Part shown: one piece after another, positions 1 to 8,720 of the stretch | How the letters are laid out: each line of letters begins with the position of its first letter | How positions within the stretch are numbered: position 1 is the stretch's first letter | From: Cytophagales bacterium UBA2561 | Lineage (GTDB): Bacteria; Bacteroidota; Bacteroidia; Cytophagales; Thermoflexibacteraceae | DNA: 64,000 nucleotides | Direction: 5' to 3' | Assembly (NCBI GenBank): GCA_002340355.1 | Contig: DDLX01000037.1 | Location: forward strand, 136,637 to 200,636 | Notes under the pieces: model-generated | Told to the model about the DNA's origin: nothing | The model's input: the letters and a program-made list of their open reading frames with translations, nothing else | Database searches by the model: none | Program-made: the position numbers and the translations under genes

Positions 1-307
1 AAATGACCGAGAATTTACGCCAAGTGGAGCTTTGAAAAATCCAATTTCGATTATAGAAGTGCTATCACCAGCGACCGAAAAAAAAGACCGAAACGAGAAA
101 AAAGAGGAATATCAACGTATTACCAACCTTCAAGAATACATTTTAATTGCCCAAGATAGTTATAAGGTAGAACAATACTTACGAACAGGAAAAACAAGTT
201 GGATTGTAAAAGTATATGATTCAGCCGATCAGACCTGTGTTTTGACGGTTGGTGTAAAAATTCAGTTGAGTAAACTATATCAGAGTGTAAAATTTGATAA
301 AATATAG
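1..307 (+). CDS. Uma2 family protein, 3' end only (cut by window edge)
   Basis: The reading frame is open from the first bases of the window to the stop at 305-307, so this is the C-terminal ~100 residues of a longer gene. The TTG at 32 is internal and not a start. The core reads IIEVLSPATEKKDR followed by KKEEYQRITNLQEYILI, which matches the C-terminal half of Uma2/DUF820 proteins: PD-(D/E)xK-fold proteins whose glutamate in the I-E-V-L-S-P strand is a predicted metal ligand. Family members are often multicopy in cyanobacteria and Bacteroidota and their cellular role is poorly known. The upstream half of the active site is outside the window, so activity cannot be judged. Confidence 0.8.
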   Translation, partial: NDREFTPSGALKNPISIIEVLSPATEKKDRNEKKEEYQRITNLQEYILIAQDSYKVEQYLRTGKTSWIVKVYDSADQTCVLTVGVKIQLSKLYQSVKFDKI

Positions 308-319
308 GAAATCAACAAA

Positions 320-357
320 TTAAGCCTATAAGATTCTTGAAAACCTTATAGACTTAA
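320..357. repeat. Intergenic palindrome / possible terminator
   Basis: Arms 320-332 and 345-357 pair over 13 positions with one mismatch around a 12-nt loop. It sits between the convergent Uma2 gene and manC. The 3' side runs into A5-6 and then a T6 stretch (364-371), so it could terminate the plus-strand gene. Its layout (outer arms around an inner TT-n-AAA core) resembles the other intergenic palindromes of this window. Confidence 0.5.
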
Positions 358-369
358 AAAAGTGCTTTT

Positions 370-1446
370 TTATAAAAACTGCTCTAAGCCTTCCAAGCGA
401 ACATCTTCCAAAAATGCTTTCACTCGTTGTTCTTGATCTTTACGACAAATCAACAAAACCCGCTCATGTTCAGCCACAATATAATTTTCGAGACCTTGTA
501 CTAAAACCAACTTATCCTCAGAAGTTTTGATAATTGAATCTTTGGTTTCATAGGTCATAATATACTTACCATCCAGACTATTTCCGTCTTCATTATGCTC
601 GGAATATTCATATAGAGATTTCCAATTTCCTAAATCTGACCAACCCAAATCACATGGCAAAACATACACATTATCTGCCTTTTCCATTACTGCATAATCA
701 ATCGAAACCGTATGACATTGCGAATAAGCCGTAGTCAAAGCATTCATTTCGTTGGGTGTAAAGAAATAAGGGACGGCTTCTTGCAATAATCCCGCCATCG
801 TAGGAACGTGCTTTCGGAGCGCCTTCAAGAAGTTTTTGGTTGTCCAAACGAAAAGTCCTGCATTCCAGATATAATCACCACTATCCAAAAATGCTTTTGC
901 CAATTCCAAATTGGGTTTTTCAGTAAAAGTCTTGACTTTTTGCACTTTAAAACTATCAGGGCGTGTTAATTGAATATAACCATAACCTGTATCAGGACGG
1001 TGTGGTTTAATTCCTAATGTAATCAGTTTGTCTGCCGTCTGGGCAGTTTCTAAAGCCATCACTAAAGCTTGTTCAAAGGCATCCTGCCGTACAATCAAGT
1101 GATCCGCAGGGGCAACCACTACATTTGCCTCTGGATTTTTGGCATGAATTCGATAACACGCATAGGCAATACATGGAGCTGTATTTCGCTTAAAAGGTTC
1201 GGTAAGAATCTGGTCTTCACTAATTTCTGGAAGCTGTTCTTGAGTAATAGTTTTATATTTTTGATGCGTAACGATATGAATATTACTAAGCGGACAAATA
1301 TTTTGAAACCGTTCGACAGTCAATTGTAAGAGTGACTTCCCGATGCCTAAAATATCCTGAAATTGTTTAGGATAGGCTTCCCGACTAAAAGGCCAGAAAC
1401 GAGTTCCTGAACCGCCTGCCATGATAATCACATGATTATTTTTCAT
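370..1446 (-). CDS. manC: Mannose-1-phosphate guanylyltransferase (GDP-mannose pyrophosphorylase)
   Basis: Makes GDP-mannose from mannose-1-phosphate and GTP, the activated mannose donor for polysaccharides and protein glycosylation. The nucleotidyltransferase signature AGGSGTRFWP lies at residues 10-19, followed by PKQF at 26-29, and the sugar-binding FTEKP motif is near residue 175. At 358 residues it has the nucleotidyltransferase domain plus a short C-terminal beta-helix part and lacks the fused phosphomannose isomerase domain of long ManC proteins. That isomerase activity is supplied by a separate manA at 30290-31495. The ATG start at 1446 is well placed before the signature. The gene stands alone, convergent with the partial Uma2 gene. 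Confidence 0.93.
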   Translation of the reverse strand: MKNNHVIIMAGGSGTRFWPFSREAYPKQFQDILGIGKSLLQLTVERFQNICPLSNIHIVTHQKYKTITQEQLPEISEDQILTEPFKRNTAPCIAYACYRIHAKNPEANVVVAPADHLIVRQDAFEQALVMALETAQTADKLITLGIKPHRPDTGYGYIQLTRPDSFKVQKVKTFTEKPNLELAKAFLDSGDYIWNAGLFVWTTKNFLKALRKHVPTMAGLLQEAVPYFFTPNEMNALTTAYSQCHTVSIDYAVMEKADNVYVLPCDLGWSDLGNWKSLYEYSEHNEDGNSLDGKYIMTYETKDSIIKTSEDKLVLVQGLENYIVAEHERVLLICRKDQEQRVKAFLEDVRLEGLEQFL

Positions 1447-1939
1447 AAATAAAATGGGTAATTTGGTAAAACGTTAAAACAGTAATAAGTAACCCTCTGT
1501 TAAATTTTCACTTCTCTATTCTTAATACTTTCATTAAATAACTAATCTTGGTTTTTGGGAAGTTCGACATTAAAAAATAAATGGCATTCAGCTCTTTATC
1601 CAAAAGATCATAAAATTGTGGTGTTCGCATCGAAGCTAATTTTTTAGCATGTTTAATCTTTCGGAATTTTCGTTCATCAGAACCCTTCGAAAGTAGGTAT
1701 TTTTCCTTCGAAATTCAAATGTAGTAACTTTTGGAAACTTTTTTGTAGGCAAGGGTTTAACAAGATTTAACGCCTTGTTTATGACTATTTTAAAACCCAT
1801 ACGGTCACCTTCTTGAGAGAAACTACCAATTTTGTAGCAACTTTGCGATAACTTATGTTGCCTTCAATTTGGCAGTTAGTCAGACTCTAAAAGAAACCCA
1901 AATTTAAACATTCCAATCGCTTATTATTAAGAACGTATT
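1447..1939. other. Intergenic region upstream of manC and the Omp85 gene
   Basis: A divergent 490-bp gap that must hold promoters for both flanking genes. I see no RNA gene. The only coding-like signal is a minus-strand frame, 1508-1717, listed separately. No clear TAnnTTTG promoter box stands out near either start. Confidence 0.5.
1508..1717 (-). pseudogene. Small open frame without a start codon, possible gene remnant
   Basis: On the minus strand a frame stays open for 69 codons between a TGA (1715-1717) and a TGA (1508-1510). Its translation is lysine-rich and protein-like, containing SDERKFRKIKHAKKLAS and ending KVLRIEK. There is no ATG, GTG or TTG near its 5' end; the first ATG would give only about 44 residues. 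It could be the tail of a decayed gene or chance in AT-rich DNA. I recognise no family. Confidence 0.2.
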
Positions 1940-3418
1940 TTGGAAAAATTAGTAGAAACATTGCATCATTATTTCCTTTATTTAGGATTAAATATCTTCC
2001 TTTTTTGTGGTACGATTTCCTTATTTGCTTATCCTTCACAAGGTCTTATCCGAGATTTGCAACATTACTCTGATTCACTCAAAAGCCCTGATAGTATTTG
2101 TATTTCTGAAGTACGAATTGAATGTCGAAAAAAGACCAAATTACGTATTATTCAACGGGAACTATCGATTCGAAAAGGACAAAAAATTGCTAAAACGAAT
2201 TTAGCCCAATACCTTGAAAAAGAATCTCATAAGTTGTTTAATACTGACTTATTTGTAGTGACTGACGTGATACCTGTGCCTTCAGGCAGGGACAGTATAG
2301 AAGTAGTCGTAAGTTTGGTTGAGAAATGGTATTTTTATCCTATTCCGATTCTTGAATTGGGCGCACGAAATTTCAACGAATGGGCTTCCAGTTATCATTT
2401 TGATCCTTCTTGGATTGATTGGGGGATTCGATTTCGACAGCAAAATTTTCGAGGACGGAATGAAGATGTACGCCTTCATTTTCAAAATGGATTTACACAA
2501 AAATTAATGTTACTTTATAATATTCCATACATTAATCGAAAACAAACTACAGGAATTCGGTTCAAGATTATGTATGCAGGAAACCGAAATCTACCTTATA
2601 AAACGGATAGTCAAGGAGAACGCCTCGTACTTCAGAGTACTTCTAAACAACTTCGGCGGTGGGAATTTGCTACCCGACTTAGCAAACGAAGCCATTTTTA
2701 TAATACTCATTTTTTTACGTTGGGTTTTCGTTCCAATCACATCACAGACACTATTCAAGAATTGAATCCCGATTACTTTTTGGAGGGAAAAACACAGCAA
2801 CGTTATTTTTTTCTGAAATATGATTTTAATCGAAACTTGACAGATGCTTCGGGTTATCCCCTGAAAGGGATGCTTTTGCGCCTAAGTTTTGAACAAAAAG
2901 GCTTAGGATTTTTTAATGATTTAAATAAGTTTGAAGTTCGAGCTTTGTATGCCAAATTTGTTCCTCTTCGTAAAAAATGGTTTTGGGCAAGCAGTTTTCG
3001 AGGTTTATTTTCCTTTCCTGACCGTCAGCCGTATAATGACCAAGCCAGTTTTGGTTATTTTCAGAATACTTTACGAGGTTATGAACCCTATACCATTGAT
3101 GTCACACGTTATGCTCTGAGCCGAAATACGTTGCGTTATCAGCTTTGTTCGACACGCAAACAACTCGGTAAATTTATGCCTTTGGAGCAGTTTCGGACGA
3201 TGCCAGTGGCTTTATATTTCAAGATATTCGGAGATTTTGGACATACTGAAAGTGGTTCGATGCACCCCAATCCTTCGCCTTATGCCGATCGTCTTTTGTG
3301 GGGAACAGGACTTGGCTTGGATTTAGTCACGTTTTATAATGCGGTATTTCGTTTGGAATTTTCCGTAAATCGAGAAGGTGAAAATCGATTAGCCTTTGGG
3401 GTTAAAAGTGATTTTTAG
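1940..3418 (+). CDS. Outer-membrane protein of the BamA/TamA (Omp85) family
   Basis: A 492-residue predicted outer-membrane beta-barrel. A hydrophobic signal segment (about residues 11-30) is followed by a POTRA-like segment (about 50-130) and a C-terminal barrel (about 130-492). The sequence RGYEPY near residue 380 corresponds to the conserved (V)RGF/Y motif of barrel loop 6 in Omp85 proteins, and the protein ends in an aromatic residue (KSDF) as outer-membrane barrels do. It is much shorter than BamA (which has five POTRA domains), so it is more likely a TamA-like or patatin-less Omp85 protein than the essential insertase. The start is TTG; no ATG occurs before the signal peptide, so the non-ATG start is likely real. 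Confidence 0.8.
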   Translation: MEKLVETLHHYFLYLGLNIFLFCGTISLFAYPSQGLIRDLQHYSDSLKSPDSICISEVRIECRKKTKLRIIQRELSIRKGQKIAKTNLAQYLEKESHKLFNTDLFVVTDVIPVPSGRDSIEVVVSLVEKWYFYPIPILELGARNFNEWASSYHFDPSWIDWGIRFRQQNFRGRNEDVRLHFQNGFTQKLMLLYNIPYINRKQTTGIRFKIMYAGNRNLPYKTDSQGERLVLQSTSKQLRRWEFATRLSKRSHFYNTHFFTLGFRSNHITDTIQELNPDYFLEGKTQQRYFFLKYDFNRNLTDASGYPLKGMLLRLSFEQKGLGFFNDLNKFEVRALYAKFVPLRKKWFWASSFRGLFSFPDRQPYNDQASFGYFQNTLRGYEPYTIDVTRYALSRNTLRYQLCSTRKQLGKFMPLEQFRTMPVALYFKIFGDFGHTESGSMHPNPSPYADRLLWGTGLGLDLVTFYNAVFRLEFSVNREGENRLAFGVKSDF

Positions 3419-3452
3419 TAGATTTTTAATAACATTTAAACTCGTAAATCAA

Positions 3453-4277
3453 CTACTTGTTTTTTCCTTTGAATAGTTTTATAATTTTATTTCGGAAAAC
3501 AAAAACTAATACGAAGAAAAATATGATAGGCCAAATCATGGTTAGACTCAGAATTGTATCTAAAATAAATATCCAACCTGTTTTAAAATTTTCCATCCAT
3601 TTATCCCAAAATGATTTTTGATATACTTTGGGAATCTCCTGAGAATGAACTTCTTGATAAATTTCCAGATGAACCGTACTAACAGAAACTTTATCATTCA
3701 GATAACGTAAACGCCCTTCAATAGCTTCTATCTCTTCTTGAATAATTCTAATTTTTTCTTCTGCTTCTAATATTTCTTCAACAGTATTGGCTTTGTCTCG
3801 TAAAATTTCGGTGTAACGGTCTCGAACCTCTTTTTTCGTTTTTAGTCGGCTAGAAATATCGACATATTCTTCACTTACATCCTCTGATTTAATACGTTTG
3901 TGATTGGTATAAATAGCTTCTTTTGCCACCTCATCAATAAAGATATCAAACGAATCAGTAGGAATTCGGATAGACATTTGATTGTTAATTGAGTAGCTAG
4001 AAGAAACTTGATTCATATCCGAAATAAAGCCTTGATATTTTTGAGTCAATGTTTGAATCTTATCCGTACTTTGCTCCAAGTCTTTGACCTGAAATAATAT
4101 ATCAGCCATTTTGATAATTTTCCGATTATCAACCACTTGATTATCATTATTTTGTGATATTTTTTGGTCTGGTTCAGCAGGTTCAGATTTAGTTACTTCT
4201 TCTTGATAAGGAGCTTGATTTTGCCCACAAGAAACGGCTAACCAAACAAAACAAAAGATAAGGTGTAGTTTTTTCAT
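3453..4277 (-). CDS. DUF4349 lipoprotein
   Basis: A 274-residue envelope protein of the DUF4349 family. It begins with a lipoprotein signal peptide whose lipobox Cys is residue 17 (LAVSCGQ), followed by a low-complexity linker (20-50). The conserved DUF4349 region has the motif D-I-S-S-R-L-K near 140, then a coiled coil of about 60 residues (VEEILEAEEKIRIIQEEIEA) and a C-terminal membrane helix (about 237-262) with a lysine-rich end. The topology suggests a protein anchored at both ends in the cytoplasmic membrane. Function unknown. Convergent with the Omp85 gene (34-bp gap). Confidence 0.8.
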   Translation of the reverse strand: MKKLHLIFCFVWLAVSCGQNQAPYQEEVTKSEPAEPDQKISQNNDNQVVDNRKIIKMADILFQVKDLEQSTDKIQTLTQKYQGFISDMNQVSSSYSINNQMSIRIPTDSFDIFIDEVAKEAIYTNHKRIKSEDVSEEYVDISSRLKTKKEVRDRYTEILRDKANTVEEILEAEEKIRIIQEEIEAIEGRLRYLNDKVSVSTVHLEIYQEVHSQEIPKVYQKSFWDKWMENFKTGWIFILDTILSLTMIWPIIFFFVLVFVFRNKIIKLFKGKNK

Positions 4278-4405
4278 ATCTTTAAAAATTTAGATACTCT
4301 CAGTGAGAACACGAAAGTTAATAATTTTTAGTAAAAAATATTTGACTGCCGAAAGTTTCTCATTTTGAACATCTTGTAAACTTATAATCGAAAATTAATA
4401 ATCAC

Positions 4406-5722
4406 ATGGAAGCCTATAAAATTCAAGGAGGACAGCCAGTTGTAGGAGAAATTCGTTGTAATGGCACAAAAAATTTTGCAACCAAAGCGATGGTAGCAGC
4501 TTTATTAGCGGATGAACCTACTTTATTAACCAATGTTCCCAATATTGGCGATACCAATATTACGTTAGATATGTTTGCTTCGGTGGGGGTAAAACTGGAG
4601 CGAGATATAGAAAAAAATACCCTAAAATTACATCCTTCATCTATTAACCAATATGAGGTAACAATGCCTCATTCGGGCAGTAATCGAATTCCGATTTTAT
4701 TGCTAAGTCCGCTTTTACATAAATTCGGTAAAGTATCGGTTCCAATGATGGGAGGATGCAACATTGGGGCAAGGAAAGTTGATTTTCATACGGCAGCTAT
4801 CGAAAAATTTGGCGGAAAAGTAGTCGAAGATGAAAACGGGTATTTGGCAACTCGAACAGGACGTTTGCAAGGCACTCACATTGATTTGCCGTATCCGAGT
4901 GTAGGAGCAACCGAAACCTGTTTATTTTTAGCCGTTTTAGCCAAAGGCACAACTTTCATTGATAACTGTGCGCTTGAGCCTGAAATTTTTGAACTCATTA
5001 CGATGCTTCGTTCAATGGGTGCAATCATTTACACTTACCCAGGACGACAACTTCGTATCGAGGGAGTTGAAAAATTACACGGTACACGAATTGATATTTT
5101 TGGTGACCGTATCGAAGGAGCATCTTGGGCATGTTTGGCTTGCGCTTCGGATGGTGAAATTACTGTAGAAGGTTTACGCCCTGATACTTTGGGGAATTTT
5201 TTACCTCATTATCAATCAGTTGGAGGAGGTTTTGAGTTATTGGGAGACCAAAAAATTCGGTTTTTCCGAGCTACTGAACTACGTCCTACAATGTTAGAAA
5301 CAGATGTTTACCCTGGCTTTTCGACTGACTGGCAACAACCCTTTGCTATTATGCTCACTCAAGCCGAAGGAGTTTCGGTTATTCATGAAACAGTTTACGA
5401 AAAACGGTTTGGTTATCTTAAAACTTTATCCGCACTTGGTGTAAAAGCTCAATTGACTACCTACTGTTTAGGACAAACTCCCAGTCGATTTGCTAATAAG
5501 GGTTTCGAAATTAGTGCCATTATTACAGGAAAAACCCCTTTGAAAGCCGTTGGTTCTCTGGAAGTTCCTGATTTACGAGCGGGTTTGGCTTATGTTATTG
5601 CGGCGGCAGTAGCAGAAGGTGAAACAACAATTACTAATATTGCCAATATTGAGCGAGGGTATGGAGATATTTCGAAACGATGTCAAAATATGACTTTGAA
5701 TATTGAAAAAATACAATTATAA
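4406..5722 (+). CDS. murA: UDP-N-acetylglucosamine 1-carboxyvinyltransferase (MurA-type)
   Basis: Enolpyruvyl transferase fold, 438 residues. The first committed step of peptidoglycan precursor synthesis is transfer of enolpyruvate from PEP to UDP-GlcNAc. The K-N pair at 22-23 (GTKNFATK) matches K22/N23 of E. coli MurA. The PEP-reactive cysteine is kept at Cys118 in GGCNIGARKVD, DRIEGASW matches the DRIETG region, and DLRAG plus IERGYGDI near the C-terminus fit the family. It diverges elsewhere (MPHSGSNR in place of the usual active-site loop context). Monocistronic, with its own promoter and terminator (5753-5797), and far from the dcw cluster. It may be the main MurA or a second paralogue. 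Confidence 0.85.
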   Translation: MEAYKIQGGQPVVGEIRCNGTKNFATKAMVAALLADEPTLLTNVPNIGDTNITLDMFASVGVKLERDIEKNTLKLHPSSINQYEVTMPHSGSNRIPILLLSPLLHKFGKVSVPMMGGCNIGARKVDFHTAAIEKFGGKVVEDENGYLATRTGRLQGTHIDLPYPSVGATETCLFLAVLAKGTTFIDNCALEPEIFELITMLRSMGAIIYTYPGRQLRIEGVEKLHGTRIDIFGDRIEGASWACLACASDGEITVEGLRPDTLGNFLPHYQSVGGGFELLGDQKIRFFRATELRPTMLETDVYPGFSTDWQQPFAIMLTQAEGVSVIHETVYEKRFGYLKTLSALGVKAQLTTYCLGQTPSRFANKGFEISAIITGKTPLKAVGSLEVPDLRAGLAYVIAAAVAEGETTITNIANIERGYGDISKRCQNMTLNIEKIQL

Positions 5723-5752
5723 AAATATTTTAATTAACCTATTTTTTTACTC

Positions 5753-5797
5753 AAAGACTTACTATTGTCTCAAAACTTCAGTAAGTCTTTCGTTTTT
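5753..5797 (+). terminator. Rho-independent terminator of murA
   Basis: Perfect 11-bp stem, AAAGACTTACT (5753-5763) with its complement at 5780-5790, followed by CGTTTTT. It lies 30 bp after the murA stop. Confidence 0.85.
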
Positions 5798-5852
5798 AAG
5801 AGGTTCTTTAAATTTTAACTAAAAAAATGATTATCAAGTGTTTATATAAAAC

Positions 5853-5883
5853 TCCATAAGGTTTGCAAACCCTACCTTATGGA
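5853..5883. repeat. Intergenic palindromic element, copy A
   Basis: 31 nt: arms TCCATAAGG (5853-5861) and its exact complement (5875-5883) surround a core that itself contains the palindrome GGTTTGCAAACC (5860-5871). Copy B at 8511-8541 has the same length and core, with two compensatory changes in the arms. Confidence 0.7.
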
Positions 5884-6039
5884 AATTGCCGATTTTGAGC
5901 AATGAAAGCTATTTCACTAGTTGAAGTTCATTCCCTCAAGATATTTTTCAAAAATTTTTAAACCACCTCTAAGAATCTTTTTTGAAAAATCTTTCTTGAT
6001 ATGTATTTTGGCACAACACCAAACTTAATTCCATTTCTT

Positions 6040-6537
6040 ATGAAAAAAGTAGTTTTTAAAATTATCCTTGGAAGTGCTTTAGTTTTCAGTTGTTGGTTAG
6101 GTAGTTGTAGTCAACCTACTGAGAAACCACAAAATGATATTTCACAAACAGAAAAGCCTAAGTTAAATCAGATAGAAAATAGTGAGCAAGAAACAGAATG
6201 GAAAGAGATGGAAGATTATCATTTCTTAATGGCAGAAACTTTTCATCCTGCCGAAGAGAAGGATTTTGAACCTATCCGAACCAAAGCTGAAGAATTAGCA
6301 AAAAGTGCCGAAACTTGGCAAAATGCAATCCCACCGCCTGCTTTTGATAGACCAGAAATCAAAGAAAAAATAGCATTATTAGCTCAAGAATCTCGTGAAT
6401 TAGCTAATTTCATACAAACTAAACCCACTGATGAAGTACTATTCAAAAAACTAAATGCCCTTCATGATCGTTTTCATGAGGTAATGGGGACTTGTCAGCA
6501 CAATGAACATGACAAGCATGAACAACACAAACACTAA
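6040..6537 (+). CDS. His-rich helical lipoprotein, function unknown
   Basis: 165 residues from the ATG at 6040, chosen because it begins a proper lipoprotein signal peptide (MKKVVFKIILG...) ending in the lipobox LGSCSQ; the ATG at 6001 would put 13 unrelated residues in front. After a polar linker the mature part is predicted helical, with many E/K residues and a conserved-looking FHDRFHEVMGTC-like segment (LHDRFHEVMGTCQH) and a histidine tail (NEHDKHEQHKH). The Cys/His-rich end suggests metal binding, and the helix pattern recalls small four-helix periplasmic proteins. No family is recognised with certainty. Confidence 0.7.
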   Translation: MKKVVFKIILGSALVFSCWLGSCSQPTEKPQNDISQTEKPKLNQIENSEQETEWKEMEDYHFLMAETFHPAEEKDFEPIRTKAEELAKSAETWQNAIPPPAFDRPEIKEKIALLAQESRELANFIQTKPTDEVLFKKLNALHDRFHEVMGTCQHNEHDKHEQHKH

Positions 6538-6667
6538 ATTATTGAAAAATATCAATAGAGCCAAAATATAAAAAAAGCATAACTCGCCTCCTACTTGGAT
6601 TTTAGAGTTACGCTCTTTAACACCACCGAAAAAATCTGCAAAATTGACTCTATTGTTTTATCTCTGT

Positions 6668-6701
6668 CCTTGACAAAGTCAAAATTGTCAAGGCTTTTTT
6701 T
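6668..6701 (+). terminator. Rho-independent terminator
   Basis: 9-bp stem CCTTGACAA (6668-6676) with TTGTCAAGG (6685-6693), followed by C and T7. It would end the transcript of the lipoprotein gene about 130 bp downstream of its stop. Confidence 0.8.
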
Positions 6702-6716
6702 ATGGAAACCAAAGCA

Positions 6717-7133
6717 CTAATACTGTGCTAACAAAAATCGAATAATATCTGTTGTGGTTACAATGCCAACTAGTTTATCTCCATCTACTACAGGGAGTGC
6801 ATGGAACTCCTCTTCGGCTAAGATTTCCGCCACATCATGGATTGTCATCGAAACGGAAACCGTTCGAGGTTTATGAGTCATAATTTGGGGAATACTTAAC
6901 ATCTCAAAGATAGCTGCATCAGCTTCTGCCTGTTCACCAAAAACATTCCCAAAACTTAATCGCATGACATCAGTCCGACTTAGAATGCCAACTAATTTCC
7001 CACCATCCAAAACAGGAAGGTGACGTACTTTTTTATTACTTAGCACACTTTTAACCGTCAATAAACTGTCTTTAACATTCACCGTGACCACTTGTTTGGT
7101 CATTACATCTGAAACGGGTTGTCGTTTTTTCAT
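6717..7133 (-). CDS. CBS-domain pair protein
   Basis: 138 residues made of two CBS motifs and nothing else: the first at about 8-65 (DVMTKQVVTV ... VGILSRTDVM) and the second at about 80-137 (IMTHKPRTVSV ... VGIVTTTDIIRF). CBS pairs bind adenine nucleotides or similar ligands and usually regulate a partner protein; stand-alone pairs occur in many bacteria and the partner here is unknown. Gene stands alone on the minus strand between two hairpin-bounded gaps. Confidence 0.9.
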   Translation of the reverse strand: MKKRQPVSDVMTKQVVTVNVKDSLLTVKSVLSNKKVRHLPVLDGGKLVGILSRTDVMRLSFGNVFGEQAEADAAIFEMLSIPQIMTHKPRTVSVSMTIHDVAEILAEEEFHALPVVDGDKLVGIVTTTDIIRFLLAQY

Positions 7134-7251
7134 GGAGAACGAGTAGTTTGTGGATTCCAGTATTTCCTATTGAGCAGAGCAAAATTAAATCCTCTTATTA
7201 GACTAAAAAATGATATTTATCACTCTTGATTAATTTTTTCGAAAAGGAATA

Positions 7252-8202
7252 TTACACATCTATTAAAATGTAGTTTTTATAACCACCAATTTGTCGTCCA
7301 CCTAAAATTTTATTTTCAAAGTCAACCAGTAAGCGGTATTTCAAACGTTCATGTTTCATTGGTGGACGATTAATAGTAATCGGACCCGAATAACGTAACT
7401 GCTCCTTCCAGTCCAACTCCTTGATTTTCTCAGCCATTACGGCAGGATGAGTACCTTTGAATGGAGTCGTCCTGTCCATTCGTCCATAGTCATAATTTTC
7501 GCCATATTTTTTGTATTCTTCCTTCACAAAATTTGCTCCTCGATGAGTCGTAGAAAAGTATTTTCGTTTTTTGAGCATCAATTTCGGAGGGCGTACCCAA
7601 CCATAATGATAAATATCTGCATCAATCTTAACTACTTTGAGCTTAAACGTTCCTTCTTTTTCACGATAACTTACTCCATCAAAATTGGGAATACGCCGAA
7701 AAGATTGCGCCGATTCAAAAGAATGAATTTCAGGAAGATTCCGCACGATTCTAATCTCAAAACGATACCAACAATGGTCTCGAAAATAATGGTCATAATC
7801 ACCATAAAAATGTAAGTACCGAAATAAAAAACCTTCTACTTCGGGTCGATTAAGGTATTTTTGGCAAGTTTCTAAAATAGCTAGATGGTCTTTCTCATGA
7901 ATAACTTCATCACCTTGTAGATAAAATACCCAATCCCCTGAACAAGCATCCTTCGCAATATCGGTCTGGTGAGCGTGTTCCATTCCTCGTGGATATTTCT
8001 CTGTATCCCAAATCGTTTGAATAATTTTAATTTTCTCAGAACCAATATTTTCCAATAATTTGATGGTATTATCATCAGCATCTCCTGCACCTACAGCAAC
8101 TACAAATTCATCAACAATATCTAAAATCGACAAAATAGATTCCTTGACAGGATAGTATAACTTGGAGGCATTCCGAAGAAAAGTAAACCCACTAATTTTC
8201 AT
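7252..8202 (-). CDS. Glycosyltransferase, GT2-like
   Basis: 316 residues from the ATG at 8202 (a TTG five codons upstream is also possible). The N-terminal half has a GT-A nucleotide-sugar fold: hydrophobic strand ISGFTFLRN, then FVVAVGAGDADDNT, and the acidic motif GDWVFYLQGDEVI near residue 95, where D/E residues would bind metal and the sugar nucleotide. The middle contains HFYGDYDHYF and many aromatic residues typical of glycan binding. No transmembrane segment. It stands alone, so the glycan it builds cannot be inferred from neighbours. Confidence 0.75.
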   Translation of the reverse strand: MKISGFTFLRNASKLYYPVKESILSILDIVDEFVVAVGAGDADDNTIKLLENIGSEKIKIIQTIWDTEKYPRGMEHAHQTDIAKDACSGDWVFYLQGDEVIHEKDHLAILETCQKYLNRPEVEGFLFRYLHFYGDYDHYFRDHCWYRFEIRIVRNLPEIHSFESAQSFRRIPNFDGVSYREKEGTFKLKVVKIDADIYHYGWVRPPKLMLKKRKYFSTTHRGANFVKEEYKKYGENYDYGRMDRTTPFKGTHPAVMAEKIKELDWKEQLRYSGPITINRPPMKHERLKYRLLVDFENKILGGRQIGGYKNYILIDV

Positions 8203-8720
8203 AGTTTTGTGTTTCAATTTTTAGCTTCATGTTCGATTTGGCACTCAAAGATAAAGACTTTAGAAGATAAAAAAAACCGCAATCTAGAGGAAAAATTAGT
8301 TTTGAGACAACAAATTTTTGAGGCAAAAATCAACTTATTTAGAGCGAGCAATTGAAAACCTCAAGAAAATTAATACATTTTTTAGTGAAAAATAGTCGCT
8401 TAAAAATTAAGAATGAAAAAGTGGCATACAAAAAATATACTCTACCCTACCAAAATTTTATTGATTTACAAATTACTGATTATCATTTAGATAAAACCAA
8501 ATTTAATTTTTCCGTAGGGTTTGCAAACCCACCGCTACGGAAAAATGGCGTTTTAGCTTAATAAACAAAGACTTTTAAATAATTTCAATACTAAATATAT
8601 TCTATAAATCATTTTTAGTACGGTAGAGTACACAAAATATAAATAAAATACAATTAAATAGTTATATTTTAAAATATCAGTTCTCCCGAAATTCAAAATA
8701 TTTTGGAGAACTAACACTAA
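8203..8720. other. Intergenic region carrying a palindromic repeat and inverted repeats
   Basis: About 500 bp with no convincing gene. It holds palindrome copy B (8511-8541) inside a pair of 13-nt inverted repeats (8438-8450 and 8618-8630, one mismatch), and a further hairpin, AGTTCTCC/GGAGAACT (8679-8686 and 8705-8712), just after the small Cys-rich gene. Confidence 0.5.
8511..8541. repeat. Intergenic palindromic element, copy B
   Basis: 31 nt, same layout as copy A at 5853-5883: arms TCCGTAG (8511-8517) and CTACGGA (8535-8541) around the core GGTTTGCAAACCC. Relative to copy A two base pairs of the stem are changed on both sides (A-T to G-C), keeping pairing. T and A runs outside extend the stem. 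Confidence 0.7.

Larger units (their letters stand above)
5723..6039. other. Intergenic region between murA and the His-rich lipoprotein gene
   Basis: Contains the murA terminator (5753-5797) and the palindrome at 5853-5883. The rest is AT-rich with no coding signal. A promoter for the lipoprotein gene is expected around 5960-6010 but no full consensus box is visible. Confidence 0.5.

Noticed and set aside
8352..8561. 69-codon plus-strand frame
   Set aside because: It runs straight through palindromic element B and ends inside it; the sequence is better explained as non-coding repeat DNA.
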